Notes under the pieces: model-generated | The model's input: the letters and a program-made list of their open reading frames with translations, nothing else | Told to the model about the DNA's origin: nothing | Database searches by the model: none | Program-made: the position numbers and the translations under genes | Shown: in pieces, positions 17,113-25,135 of the stretch | Numbering within the stretch: position 1 is the first letter of the stretch | How the letters are laid out: each line of letters begins with the position of its first letter | NCBI GenBank assembly: GCA_017451425.1 | Contig: JAFSPP010000006.1 | Span: 1 to 64,000, forward strand | Direction: 5' to 3' | Length of the DNA: 64,000 bases | Origin: Clostridia bacterium | GTDB lineage: Bacteria > Bacillota > Clostridia > Oscillospirales > Acutalibacteraceae

Positions 17113-18468
17113 ATGCTTGAAATTCGTGATGTACTGGAAACCGTTCAGATGATTGAGAACGAGAACCTGGATATCCGTACGATAACCATGGGTATCTCAC
17201 TTCTCGACTGCTGCGATTCCGACATAAACAAGGCCTGTGACAAGGTGTATGAGAAGATTGTCCGCAAGGCGGAGAACCTTGTATCCACAGGAGAAAAAAT
17301 AGAAAAGAAATACGGTATACCCATCATCAATAAGAGGGTGTCCGTAACCCCGATTTCAATGGTCCTTGCGGCCTCGGGCGGAGATCCTCTGCTCTATGCA
17401 AAGACTTTGGAGAGAGCCGTAAACACGATAGGCGTAAACTTCCTCGGCGGATACTCCGCCCTTGTCCAGAAGGGCTTCGGCCCCGGTGATGAGGCCCTAA
17501 TCCGCAGTATTCCGGAAGCGCTCGACATAACGGACCATATATGCTCCAGTGTCAATATCGGTTCAACAAAGACAGGTATCAACATGGACGCTGTCGCGCT
17601 CATGGGTGAGATAGTAAAACAGTCTGCCGAAGTCACGGCATACAAAAACTGTATAGGACCCGCAAAACTCGTAGTGTTCTGCAATGCCCCCGAGGACAAT
17701 CCTTTCATGGCCGGCGCTTTTCACGGAGCGGGCGAGCCGGATTGCGTCATAAACGTGGGCGTTTCGGGCCCCGGTGTTGTACGTGCGGCAATATCGAAGA
17801 TTCCCGACGCAAACATAACCGAGATTGCGGAGATGGTAAAGCGCACGGCTTTCAAAATAACGAGAGTAGGTCAGCTTGTCGCCAATGAGGCGGCGGAGCG
17901 CCTCGACGTGCCGTTCGGCATCGTCGACCTCTCATTGGCCCCGACTCCGGCCGTCGGCGACTCCGTCGCCCAGGTGCTCGAGGAGATGGGCCTCGAGCAG
18001 TGCGGCTGCGCCGGCACGACGGCCTGCCTCGCACTTTTAAACGATGCCGTCAAGAAGGGCGGCGTCATGGCTTCAAGCTCTGTAGGCGGACTCTCAGGCG
18101 CCTTCATACCGGTCTCTGAAGATGCAGGTATGATAGCGGCTGCGAAGACAGGCTGCCTCAAGATTGAAAAGCTTGAAGCTATGACAGCGGTGTGCTCTGT
18201 GGGCCTTGACATGATAGTCATCCCCGGCGACACCACACCCGCTGTCATATCCGCGATAATCGCGGATGAGGCCGCAATAGGCATGGTGAATTCCAAGACC
18301 ACCGCAGTAAGGGTAATCCCGGCAATCGGAAAGAATGTCGGCGACGAACTTGAATTCGGAGGACTTTTAGGTTCCGGCCCCGTCATGTCGGTTAACACCT
18401 CTTCCCCCGAAAAGTTCATCTCGCGCGGCGGAAGAATTCCCGCCCCGTTGCAGAGCCTTAAGAATTAG
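17113..18468 (+). CDS. PFL-family protein (UPF0210/DUF711)
   Basis: 451 aa, the usual length. Recognised by the family segments [33 protein letters not shown] and [20 protein letters not shown]. The fold is related to the pyruvate formate-lyase barrel, but no glycyl radical motif RVAGY is present and the activity is unknown. It is translationally close to the ACT protein, which probably acts with it. The promoter of the next gene begins inside its last codons. Confidence 0.92.
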   Translation: MLEIRDVLETVQMIENENLDIRTITMGISLLDCCDSDINKACDKVYEKIVRKAENLVSTGEKIEKKYGIPIINKRVSVTPISMVLAASGGDPLLYAKTLERAVNTIGVNFLGGYSALVQKGFGPGDEALIRSIPEALDITDHICSSVNIGSTKTGINMDAVALMGEIVKQSAEVTAYKNCIGPAKLVVFCNAPEDNPFMAGAFHGAGEPDCVINVGVSGPGVVRAAISKIPDANITEIAEMVKRTAFKITRVGQLVANEAAERLDVPFGIVDLSLAPTPAVGDSVAQVLEEMGLEQCGCAGTTACLALLNDAVKKGGVMASSSVGGLSGAFIPVSEDAGMIAAAKTGCLKIEKLEAMTAVCSVGLDMIVIPGDTTPAVISAIIADEAAIGMVNSKTTAVRVIPAIGKNVGDELEFGGLLGSGPVMSVNTSSPEKFISRGGRIPAPLQSLKN

Positions 18469-18476
18469 TGTATAAT
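18448..18476 (+). promoter_or_regulatory. Promoter of the DUF1858 gene
   Basis: TTGCAG (18448-18453), 17-nt spacer and TATAAT (18471-18476). The -35 overlaps the end of the UPF0210 gene. AAAGGAG and the ATG follow within 32 nt of the -10. Confidence 0.75.
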
Positions 18477-18507
18477 TACAACAACAAACAGCAAAGGAGA
18501 ATAAACT

Positions 18508-18693
18508 ATGGAAGTAACAAAAGATATGCTTATAGGCGATCTTCTTGACGCCAAGCCCGATGCAGCTCCTTACCTTCTTGCAATGGGTATGCATTGCCTC
18601 GGCTGTCCCTCAGCACGCGGCGAGACACTTGAACAGGCCTGTATGGTACACGGTGTTGACGTAAACGAGCTTTTAAGTCAGATAAACGGTTAA
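18508..18693 (+). CDS. DUF1858 small redox-type protein
   Basis: 61 aa. The fold is the ScdA N-terminal/hybrid-cluster-associated type, with the hallmark GMHCLGCPSARGETLEQAC: a CxxC pair after a Gly-Met, followed by Leu-Glu-rich helix and VDVNELL. Such proteins are thought to take part in iron-sulfur or disulfide chemistry. It has its own promoter and a following hairpin, so it is monocistronic. Confidence 0.88.
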   Translation: MEVTKDMLIGDLLDAKPDAAPYLLAMGMHCLGCPSARGETLEQACMVHGVDVNELLSQING

Positions 18694-18703
18694 GAGATTC
18701 AGG

Positions 18704-18735
18704 AAGGGTGAAGACGGAAAACGCCTTCACCCTTT
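18704..18735 (+). terminator. Hairpin after the DUF1858 gene
   Basis: AAGGGTGAAG (18704-18713) pairs with CTTCACCCTT (18725-18734). The T tract is only three residues, so termination may be partial. It covers the region where a longer trmK start would lie. Confidence 0.5.
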
Positions 18736-18746
18736 ATGGTGTAATA

Positions 18747-19397
18747 ATGAAACTTGATATGAGACTCCGCATGGTTGCAGGCCTCATAAGGCCCGGCATA
18801 CCGCTGGCGGATATCGGAACGGATCACGCGTACCTTCCGGTTTTCCTTGTTGAAAACGATATTATTCCATGTGCGGTCGCGAGCGATGTAAAAGTCGGCC
18901 CCCTGGAGAACGCGAAGAAAACAATAGGCAAGAGCGGACTGTCTGATAAAGTAACACCGGTACTTTCAGACGGTCTTAAAGAGATTCCTCACGATTTTAC
19001 GGATTTCTGTATTGCCGGCATGGGCGGAGAGCTCATCGCAAGCATACTCGAGGCTTCACCCTGGGTTAAGGTACCCGGAAACCATTTCGTGTTCCAGCCT
19101 CAGACACATGCCGAGGACCTGAGAAAGTTCCTCTATGAAAACGGCTATGAAATCCTTCGTGAAGATGTAGTGAAGGACAGACTCCGCTACTATCTCGCAA
19201 TGGAAGTGACATATACGGGAAATGTCACAGAGCACAGCGAACTTGACTGCTTTATAGGCAGACTTCCCGAAAGCACAAGCATGCATAAGGCAAAATATAT
19301 GCAGCAGATTGCTTCCCGTCTCAGCACCAGGTACAAGGCGACGAGAAGGGACGAGCTGAAAAAACTCATGGATGAAATTCTGGAGGCGGCAAAATGA
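18747..19397 (+). CDS. trmK: tRNA (adenine-22-N1)-methyltransferase
   Basis: 217 aa from ATG 18747. It methylates A22 of tRNAs using S-adenosylmethionine. The SAM motif ADIGTDHAYLP is near residue 20, CAVASDVKVGPLENAK and FCIAGMGGELI follow, and QPQTHAEDLRKFLYENGYEI is typical of TrmK. An upstream GTG (18708) would begin inside the hairpin and lacks spacing to a ribosome site, so the ATG is preferred although its own site is weak. The 4-nt overlap with the Nif3-like gene is the standard trmK-yqfO arrangement. Confidence 0.9.
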   Translation: MKLDMRLRMVAGLIRPGIPLADIGTDHAYLPVFLVENDIIPCAVASDVKVGPLENAKKTIGKSGLSDKVTPVLSDGLKEIPHDFTDFCIAGMGGELIASILEASPWVKVPGNHFVFQPQTHAEDLRKFLYENGYEILREDVVKDRLRYYLAMEVTYTGNVTEHSELDCFIGRLPESTSMHKAKYMQQIASRLSTRYKATRRDELKKLMDEILEAAK

Positions 19398-20152
19398 TTA
19401 CTGCGGGACAGATTTATGATTTCATTGACCAGATAGCACCCTTTGACACACAGTCCGAGTTTGACAACGCAGGACTCCTCGTAGGCGACAGAAGCCGCGA
19501 GGTCACAAAGGTACTTTTCTGCCTGGACGTCACCGAGAAGGCGATTGCCGAGGCGGTTGATTTCGGCGCGGAACTCATAATAAGCCATCACCCCGTAATC
19601 TTTGATTCGCTCATGTTCGTGCCGACAAAATCAATTGTCGCAAAGGCGATAAGAAAGAAACTCACCGTAATCTGCGCGCACACAAACTGGGACAGCGCAG
19701 AGGGCGGCGTCTCCAATATACTTGCCGTACTGCTCGGACTTGAAAATATCAGGAGACTCGCTGAAACGGGCGAGGAGGCCATGGTATATGTAGGCGACCT
19801 GCCGACTGCCATGACTGCGAGAGACCTCGCAAAGCTCGCCTCAGAGGCCCTGGGCACGGTTGTCTCCGTGTCCTTGCCCGACAAGGAGCTTTGCACTGTC
19901 GCTGTCTGCGGCGGAGCGGGCGGAAGCTTCTGGCCGAACCTCATAGGACACAATGTTGATGCCCTCCTCACCGGGGAGGTCAAGCACCACGACTTCGTTG
20001 ATGCGAAACTCGAGGACATAAGTCTTCTCGCTGCCGGCCACTATGAGACCGAGACCATCAGCATGCCCGTTCTCATGAACTTCATTCTCCGGGAATTCCC
20101 CACACTCGAGTGCAGATACATTGAAGAACCGACTGTGGAGTATATAGGTTAA
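19394..20152 (+). CDS. Nif3-like dinuclear metal centre protein
   Basis: 252 aa, short NIF3 form without the inserted PII-like domain seen in longer homologues. Metal ligands are in ELIISHHPVIF, ICAHTNWDSAEGG and the late LLAAGHYETETI. Suggested to be a GTP cyclohydrolase I type 2 or unassigned metal enzyme; the activity is not settled. Start codon overlaps the trmK stop (ATGA). Confidence 0.92.
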   Translation: MITAGQIYDFIDQIAPFDTQSEFDNAGLLVGDRSREVTKVLFCLDVTEKAIAEAVDFGAELIISHHPVIFDSLMFVPTKSIVAKAIRKKLTVICAHTNWDSAEGGVSNILAVLLGLENIRRLAETGEEAMVYVGDLPTAMTARDLAKLASEALGTVVSVSLPDKELCTVAVCGGAGGSFWPNLIGHNVDALLTGEVKHHDFVDAKLEDISLLAAGHYETETISMPVLMNFILREFPTLECRYIEEPTVEYIG

Positions 20153-20187
20153 TTTAAAAGAACTTAACGAAAAGAGGTGAGAAAACC

Positions 20188-21918
20188 GTGTCCCTTGACG
20201 GAATCTTTTTAAACTGTATAAGAGCAGAGCTTGAAAACGCGATAATCGATGCCAGAGTGGACAAGGTTTTCGAACCCTCAAAAGAGGAACTCATAATCAC
20301 ACTCCGGACACGCGGGCAGGGCACAAAGAAGCTGCTTCTCTGTGCCAGGGCAAATTCCCCGCGTGTTTCTTTTACTGAGCACGCCTATGAAAACCCCGCC
20401 TCGCCGCCCATGCTCTGCATGCTGCTGAGGAAGCGGCTCGGCGGCGCTGCCGTCATCGGCGTGCGCCAGGAGGGATGTGACCGTATTCTCTACCTTGACT
20501 TTCTCGCAACAAACGAGATGGGCGAGAAGGAGAAGCTGACCCTCGTCTGTGAGATAATGGCGCAGTACAGCAATGTCATCTTAATTGACGGCGAGCAGAA
20601 TATAATTGATGCCTTAAAGCGTGTCGACTATACAAAGTCCAGTAAGAGACTCATCCTGCCGAACGTGAAGTATGAACTTCCCCCAAAGCAGGACAAGTTT
20701 AATGTGTTTGAGGCGGATGAGAAGGACATAAAGGCACAGCTTCTCGCCCGCGGCGCTGACGACAAGGCCTATATGTCCACCATCATGGGCCTCTCACCGG
20801 TTGTCGCGAGGGAACTTGCACAGACCAATGCCGACAAGGCGATAGAGACACTCAGAAAATATGAAAACGGCAGTGACGGTTTCTGTCTCCTGAGAGACGG
20901 GGACGACAAGCCGTTTGATTTCTCATACATGCCGATTACCCAATACGGCAATGCCGCAAAGACGGAAGTGTACGACAGTGCGTCTGCACTCCTTGATGAC
21001 TACTACGAAATCCGTGAGTCAAGGGAGCGTCTCGCGCACCGCACCTATGATCTGCGCAAGGTCTTACAGAATGCGAAAGAGCGTATTGTCAGGAAACTCG
21101 ACATCCAGAAGACGGAGCTCGACGCCTGCGCTGACCGCGAGACGCTGCGCATCTCCGCGGAGCTCATCAACGCGAACCTCTACCGGCTCGGGAAGGGTGC
21201 TTCCCACTATGACCTCGAGAACTACTACGACAACAACAATATCATCCGCATAAAGGCCGACCCGGCCCTCTCGCCTGCCGAGAACTCCCAGAAGTATTTC
21301 AAGGACTACAAGAAGACCTATACAGCTGAGAAGAAACTGACCGAGCAGATAAAGCAGGGAATGGAGGACCTTGAGTACATTGATTCTGTCCTCGACACTC
21401 TCTCAAGGGCAGAGGGTGAAAAGGACATTGCCCAGATAAGGCAGGAACTCATAGACCAGGGCCTCGTCAAAAACAAGTTTGACGCAAAGGGAAAAATCTC
21501 AAAGAAGGCTCAGAATCAGAAGACGCCTCAGGGCCTGCCTCTGATAGAATATGAAACCACGGACGGTTTCAGGGTGCTCGTCGGCAGAAACAACCTGCAG
21601 AACGACAAACTCTCGATGAAGCAGGCAAACAAACTCGACATGTGGCTCCACACAAAAAACATACCCGGCTCCCACGTCATAATCGAGAACAAAAACGGAG
21701 AGGTCTCCGACAGGGCGATAGAGGAGGCAGCCGTAATAGCCGCTTTCCACAGCACCGCAGGCGATTCCGCCGCAAAGCAAATACCCGTTGACTACACATT
21801 GGTCAAGAACCTGAAGAAACCCGCAGGCGCCAAACCCGGCAAGGTGATCTTCCACGAAAACTGGACCATCTACGTCACTCCGGACGAGGACCTTGTCACC
21901 CGCCTGAAAAAGAAATAA
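20188..21918 (+). CDS. rqcH: Rqc2/RqcH ribosome quality control protein
   Basis: 576 aa NFACT protein. NFACT-N (1-200, with RANSPRVSFTEHAYENP), helix-hairpin-helix region, a coiled coil (about 290-420) and NFACT-R near the C-terminus with DMWLHTKNIPGSHVII. RqcH binds obstructed 50S subunits and adds Ala tails to stalled peptides. The start is GTG 20188 after AGAGGTG. It has no close downstream gene and ends in a strong terminator. Confidence 0.93.
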   Translation: MSLDGIFLNCIRAELENAIIDARVDKVFEPSKEELIITLRTRGQGTKKLLLCARANSPRVSFTEHAYENPASPPMLCMLLRKRLGGAAVIGVRQEGCDRILYLDFLATNEMGEKEKLTLVCEIMAQYSNVILIDGEQNIIDALKRVDYTKSSKRLILPNVKYELPPKQDKFNVFEADEKDIKAQLLARGADDKAYMSTIMGLSPVVARELAQTNADKAIETLRKYENGSDGFCLLRDGDDKPFDFSYMPITQYGNAAKTEVYDSASALLDDYYEIRESRERLAHRTYDLRKVLQNAKERIVRKLDIQKTELDACADRETLRISAELINANLYRLGKGASHYDLENYYDNNNIIRIKADPALSPAENSQKYFKDYKKTYTAEKKLTEQIKQGMEDLEYIDSVLDTLSRAEGEKDIAQIRQELIDQGLVKNKFDAKGKISKKAQNQKTPQGLPLIEYETTDGFRVLVGRNNLQNDKLSMKQANKLDMWLHTKNIPGSHVIIENKNGEVSDRAIEEAAVIAAFHSTAGDSAAKQIPVDYTLVKNLKKPAGAKPGKVIFHENWTIYVTPDEDLVTRLKKK

Positions 21919-21953
21919 AAAAAGACACCGAAGAAACTTCGGTGTCTTTTTTT
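21919..21953 (+). terminator. Intrinsic terminator of rqcH
   Basis: GACACCGAAG (21924-21933) pairs perfectly with CTTCGGTGTC (21937-21946), with A residues before and seven T residues after. The A and T tracts suggest use in both directions. Confidence 0.9.
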
Positions 21954-22134
21954 ATCCATTTAATATTTTTTACAGGAACAAAGAATAAGTCTTATTAACC
22001 GTTCATACACGTTTTTCAACCTTTCATACCTAAATCGAGATTTATGTCCTCCTTACGAGTATAATATTTGTGTAAATGTTGCACTAAATATAGTTGCAAA
22101 ATATATCAAACATGGTTATACTTGAGGAGGAAAT

Positions 22135-22395
22135 ATGAGCCAGAAAGAAAAGCTCATTAAGCGTGTCAGAAGCAACCCGAAGGATTTTACATTTCGGGAA
22201 CTGGAAGTGCTGATGCGTGAACTCGGTTTTCAAAGGACAGACTCGGGAAAAACATCCGGGTCCGCAGTAAAATTCAGCAACGGGGAGAAAGCGCTGTTTC
22301 TGCATAGACCGCATCCCCGAAATGTTTTAAAGCCATATCAGGTTAAAGATCTGATCAATCTCTTGAACGAATTGGAAGGGAAGGGTAAGCAATGA
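22135..22395 (+). CDS. hicA: HicA-family toxin
   Basis: 86 aa predicted mRNA interferase of a type II toxin-antitoxin system. DFTFRELEVLMRELGF and KTSGSAVKF ... FLHRPHPRNVLKPYQV are the double-stranded-RNA-binding-like fold of HicA. In the classic family GSH carries the catalytic His; here it is GSA, and the conserved HRPHP may supply the His, as in a clostridial subgroup. AGGAGG precedes the ATG. The preceding 180 nt are AT-rich, and the pair is less GC-rich than its neighbours, compatible with transfer. Confidence 0.88.
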   Translation: MSQKEKLIKRVRSNPKDFTFRELEVLMRELGFQRTDSGKTSGSAVKFSNGEKALFLHRPHPRNVLKPYQVKDLINLLNELEGKGKQ

Positions 22396-22733
22396 TTCTT
22401 AAAAACACTTTGTCCTATAAAGGTTATAACGGAACAGTTGAGTGCTCTGAAGAGGATGATTGCCTTTTCGGACATGTGATAGGTATAAAGAATTCCAAGA
22501 TTTCTTATGAGGGTCAGACATTCAGGGAACTTGTTGACGGCTTTCACTATATGGTTGATGTATACCTCGATGACTGCAAAGCAAAAGGTATAGAGCCGGA
22601 AGTCCCCTACAAAGGCAGCTTCAACATCCGTATTTCTCCGGAACTTCACAAGAATATTGCAGTCTATGCAATCAATCATAATATCAGCCTTAATAAAGCG
22701 ATTGCCGATGCTTTACAGAGGGAATTCACATAG
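22392..22733 (+). CDS. hicB: HicB-family antitoxin
   Basis: 113 aa. The N-terminal RNase H-like HicB domain (YNGTVECSEEDDCLFGHV) is followed by a ribbon-helix-helix tail (FNIRISPELHKNIAVYAI ... SLNKAIADAL) that binds DNA and should autoregulate the operon. The 4-nt overlap (ATGA) with hicA gives coupled expression. It is the normal toxin-first order of hicAB. Confidence 0.92.
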   Translation: MILKNTLSYKGYNGTVECSEEDDCLFGHVIGIKNSKISYEGQTFRELVDGFHYMVDVYLDDCKAKGIEPEVPYKGSFNIRISPELHKNIAVYAINHNISLNKAIADALQREFT

Positions 22734-22767
22734 GTGATACGGACTCTTTCGGCCTTATAATTAATTA

Positions 22768-22796
22768 TTGCATTTTAAAAGCAATTGTGTTATATT
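22768..22796 (+). promoter_or_regulatory. Promoter of tRNA-Arg
   Basis: TTGCAT (22768-22773), 17-nt spacer and TATATT (22791-22796), 25 nt before the tRNA 5' end. Confidence 0.7.
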
Positions 22797-22820
22797 ATTC
22801 GAGCGGCAAAAACCGCTTGT

Positions 22821-22897
22821 GCGCTGGTAGCTCAGCTGGATAGAGTGTTTGGCTACGAACCAAAAGGTCGGGGGTTCGAGTCCCTTCCAGCGCGCCA
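22821..22897 (+). tRNA. tRNA-Arg (anticodon ACG)
   Basis: 77 nt. Acceptor stem GCGCTGG pairs with CCAGCGC and a 3' CCA is encoded. The D arm is GCTCAGCTGGATAGAGT; the anticodon stem TTTGG/CCAAA closes loop CTACGAA with ACG at 22855-22857; the T arm has GGGTTCGAGTCCC. A34 would be edited to inosine to read CGU, CGC and CGA. It is followed by its own terminator. Confidence 0.97.
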
Positions 22898-22898
22898 C

Positions 22899-22926
22899 AG
22901 GAGTCCCATACGGGACTCCTTTTTTA
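22899..22926 (+). terminator. Terminator of tRNA-Arg
   Basis: AGGAGTCCC (22899-22907) and GGGACTCCT (22912-22920) with six following T residues, 1 nt after the tRNA. Confidence 0.9.
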
Positions 22927-22941
22927 TTTGTTGATTGTATT

Positions 22942-22969
22942 TTGCACAACTTAATTTTTATGGTATAAT
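22942..22969 (+). promoter_or_regulatory. Promoter of the aldo/keto reductase operon
   Basis: TTGCAC (22942-22947), 16-nt spacer and TATAAT (22964-22969), 43 nt before the ATG. Confidence 0.75.
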
Positions 22970-23012
22970 ACATCGGTAAGTTATAAACCGGGTAAAGAAA
23001 AAAGGTGGTTAT

Positions 23013-24098
23013 ATGGCAATTGATACTACGGGAAACAAGAAACTCGGCTTCGGTCTCATGAGACTTCCGAAGGTGGGTCCCATTATCAATGTGGAGAAAA
23101 CGAAAGAAATGGTGGACCTCTTTATGGAGGCCGGCTTTACTTATTTTGACACGGCATTTGTCTATCCGGGTTCGGAGACAGCCATCAGGAAGGCTCTGGT
23201 TGAGCGCTATCCGCGCGAGTCATACACACTTGCCACAAAACTCAATACTCTTGTGGCGCCGACTGAGAAACTAGCGAAGAGAGAGTTCGAGACCAGCCTT
23301 GAGCGTACGGGTGCGGGATATTTTGACTACTATCTTCTGCACACGCTCTCAAAGAAGAACGCAGATAAGTATGAGAACTTCAATCTCTGGGATTTCGTAA
23401 ACGAGAAGAAGGAGCAGGGCCTCATAAAGCATGTGGGATTCTCATTCCACGACACTCCCGACCTTCTTGAAGAACTTCTTACGGCTCATCCCGAGGTTGA
23501 CTTTGTACAGCTTCAGATCAACTATGCGGACTGGGAGAACCCGAAGGTCTGCTCAAGAGAGAACTACGAGGTTGCCAGAAAGCACAACATTCCGATAGTT
23601 GTCATGGAACCCGTAAAGGGCGGCACGCTTGCCAACCCGCCGAAGAAGGTAAAGGAACTCTTTGACGAGGCCAATCCGGGCGCTTCATACGCCTCCTGGG
23701 CAATCCGCTATGTCGCATCTCTTGACGGTATCCTGTCTGTACTCTCAGGCATGTCAACCGTTGAGCAGATGAAGGATAACCTCTCATTCATGAAGGACTT
23801 CAAGCCCCTGACTGAAGATGAGCAGAGGATTATAAAAGTGGCTCGTCAGATTATTGAAAATGACGATACAATTCCCTGCACAGCCTGCTGCTATTGTGTA
23901 GAGGGCTGCCCGCAGCAGATCAACATTCCCGAAATCTTTGCCGCCATGAACGCAAATGACGCGGAAGCGTACAAGAAGGTCACGGCAGAAGGCGGCAAAG
24001 CCTCAGACTGTATCGGCTGCGGCCAGTGCGAAAACGCCTGCCCTCAGCAGCTTCCCATTATTGAGAATCTCAAGAAGGCAGCGGCCAAGTTTGAATAA
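23013..24098 (+). CDS. Aldo/keto reductase with C-terminal 4Fe-4S domain
   Basis: 361 aa. The TIM-barrel AKR domain (about 5-270) has FDTAFVYPGSE (catalytic Asp/Tyr), ATKLNT (Lys) and HVGFSFHDT (His). The C-terminal 85 residues carry two ferredoxin-like Cys sets: CTACCYCVEGCPQ and CIGCGQCENACPQ. This clostridial type probably transfers electrons between an NAD(P)H or flavin partner and the clusters; substrate unknown. AAAGGTGG precedes the ATG. It heads an operon with the 54-aa protein and the flavodoxin-ferredoxin protein. Confidence 0.92.
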   Translation: MAIDTTGNKKLGFGLMRLPKVGPIINVEKTKEMVDLFMEAGFTYFDTAFVYPGSETAIRKALVERYPRESYTLATKLNTLVAPTEKLAKREFETSLERTGAGYFDYYLLHTLSKKNADKYENFNLWDFVNEKKEQGLIKHVGFSFHDTPDLLEELLTAHPEVDFVQLQINYADWENPKVCSRENYEVARKHNIPIVVMEPVKGGTLANPPKKVKELFDEANPGASYASWAIRYVASLDGILSVLSGMSTVEQMKDNLSFMKDFKPLTEDEQRIIKVARQIIENDDTIPCTACCYCVEGCPQQINIPEIFAAMNANDAEAYKKVTAEGGKASDCIGCGQCENACPQQLPIIENLKKAAAKFE

Positions 24099-24119
24099 AT
24101 CGCCAAAGAGGTGTGGTTT

Positions 24120-24284
24120 ATGGGTATTTTAAACTGGTTGAGCAAAGCCATGGGTGAACCGGATGAGAACGGTACCTTCCGCGATGAGGACGGTAACGTA
24201 CAGCATCTGTTTGATGAGCCCATGTTCGATGAAGAGGCGGATTGGGTGGACGAACTCAATATCCTCGATATGCTTGATGACTAA
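24120..24284 (+). CDS. Small acidic protein, 54 aa
   Basis: Starts at ATG 24120 with AGAGGTG 6 nt upstream and ends 17 nt before the next gene, so it fills the gap in this operon exactly. The N-terminus GILNWLSKAMG is hydrophobic/amphipathic; the rest is very acidic (about 19 Asp/Glu) and ends LNILDMLDD. No known family is recognised. Its tight position between two Fe-S proteins suggests a partner or maturation role, which is inference. Confidence 0.65.
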   Translation: MGILNWLSKAMGEPDENGTFRDEDGNVQHLFDEPMFDEEADWVDELNILDMLDD

Positions 24285-24301
24285 ACTGAAAGGAAAAATA
24301 T

Positions 24302-25030
24302 ATGATTTACTGTTTTTCAGGTACGGGTAACTCAAAATGGGTTGCCGAGAGAATTGCCGATGAACTCGGTGATAAGGTTGAGATGATCCCTACATTGCAG
24401 GTAAGCGATGATAAGTGTATTGGTATCGTGACACCCACATACGCATGGGGTGTTCCCGGACCGGTTGCTGATTTTCTGAAAGCTGCGAAGTTTTCAAAGG
24501 ATCAGTACGTCTACCTTGTTGCTGTATGCGGCGCAAACTGCGGTATACTCGACAAGCAGGCGGCAAAGCTTTTAGGCCATCCGATTGCGGCCGCAATCTC
24601 ACTCGCACTGCCGAACAACTGTATTCAGCTCGGCGATTGCGACACAAAAGAGGACGCGAAGAGAATGTTTGCCGCCGCCACACCCAAACTCACAAACTTC
24701 ATTGAGAAGATAAAGAACGGTGAGAAATATTCCGACGTAACCCGCGGCTTCGCTCCGGTTGTTCTTACAAAGGTTGTTCACCCGATGTTTATGAAATTTG
24801 CCACAAGCGACAAGCCGTTTTCCGTCGACGCCGGAAAATGCGTTTCCTGCGGCGCCTGTGAGAGCAGATGTCCCGTCGGAAACATCAAGCTTGTCGACGG
24901 AAAACCTACCTGGAACGGCAATTGCGCGCAGTGCACTGCATGCATCAACGGATGCCCTACACAGGCCATTCAGTACGGCAAACGCAGTGCCGGAAGGGTG
25001 CGTTATTTCTTCTCGGAGGAGAATCTGTAA
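24302..25030 (+). CDS. EFR1-type flavodoxin-ferredoxin fusion protein
   Basis: 242 aa. The N-terminal flavodoxin-like domain begins with the FMN phosphate loop FSGTGNSKWVAE and includes TPTYAWGVPGP. The C-terminus has two 4Fe-4S motifs, CVSCGACESRCPV and CAQCTACINGCPT. It can move electrons between FMN and two clusters. The neighbouring AKR also carries two clusters, so a short redox chain is plausible. An AAAGG lies 9 nt before the ATG. Confidence 0.92.
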   Translation: MIYCFSGTGNSKWVAERIADELGDKVEMIPTLQVSDDKCIGIVTPTYAWGVPGPVADFLKAAKFSKDQYVYLVAVCGANCGILDKQAAKLLGHPIAAAISLALPNNCIQLGDCDTKEDAKRMFAAATPKLTNFIEKIKNGEKYSDVTRGFAPVVLTKVVHPMFMKFATSDKPFSVDAGKCVSCGACESRCPVGNIKLVDGKPTWNGNCAQCTACINGCPTQAIQYGKRSAGRVRYFFSEENL

Positions 25031-25135
25031 AGTATAATTACTTTACATTTTTACCTTTTAGCAGATTTCTCTTTATTGTAGCCACCATATGTAGTATAAT
25101 ATGTGTGTATTATTACTATAAGTGGTGATTTTTAA

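Noticed and set aside
18708-18746. GTG at 18708 as the start of trmK
   Set aside because: It lies in the stem of a hairpin that ends the previous gene, and the added residues are not part of TrmK.
22053-22134. TTGCAA-17-TATACT just before hicA as its promoter
   Set aside because: The -10 lies so close to AGGAGG that the transcript would begin within the ribosome site; a TATAAT at 22060 is an alternative, but without a good -35.
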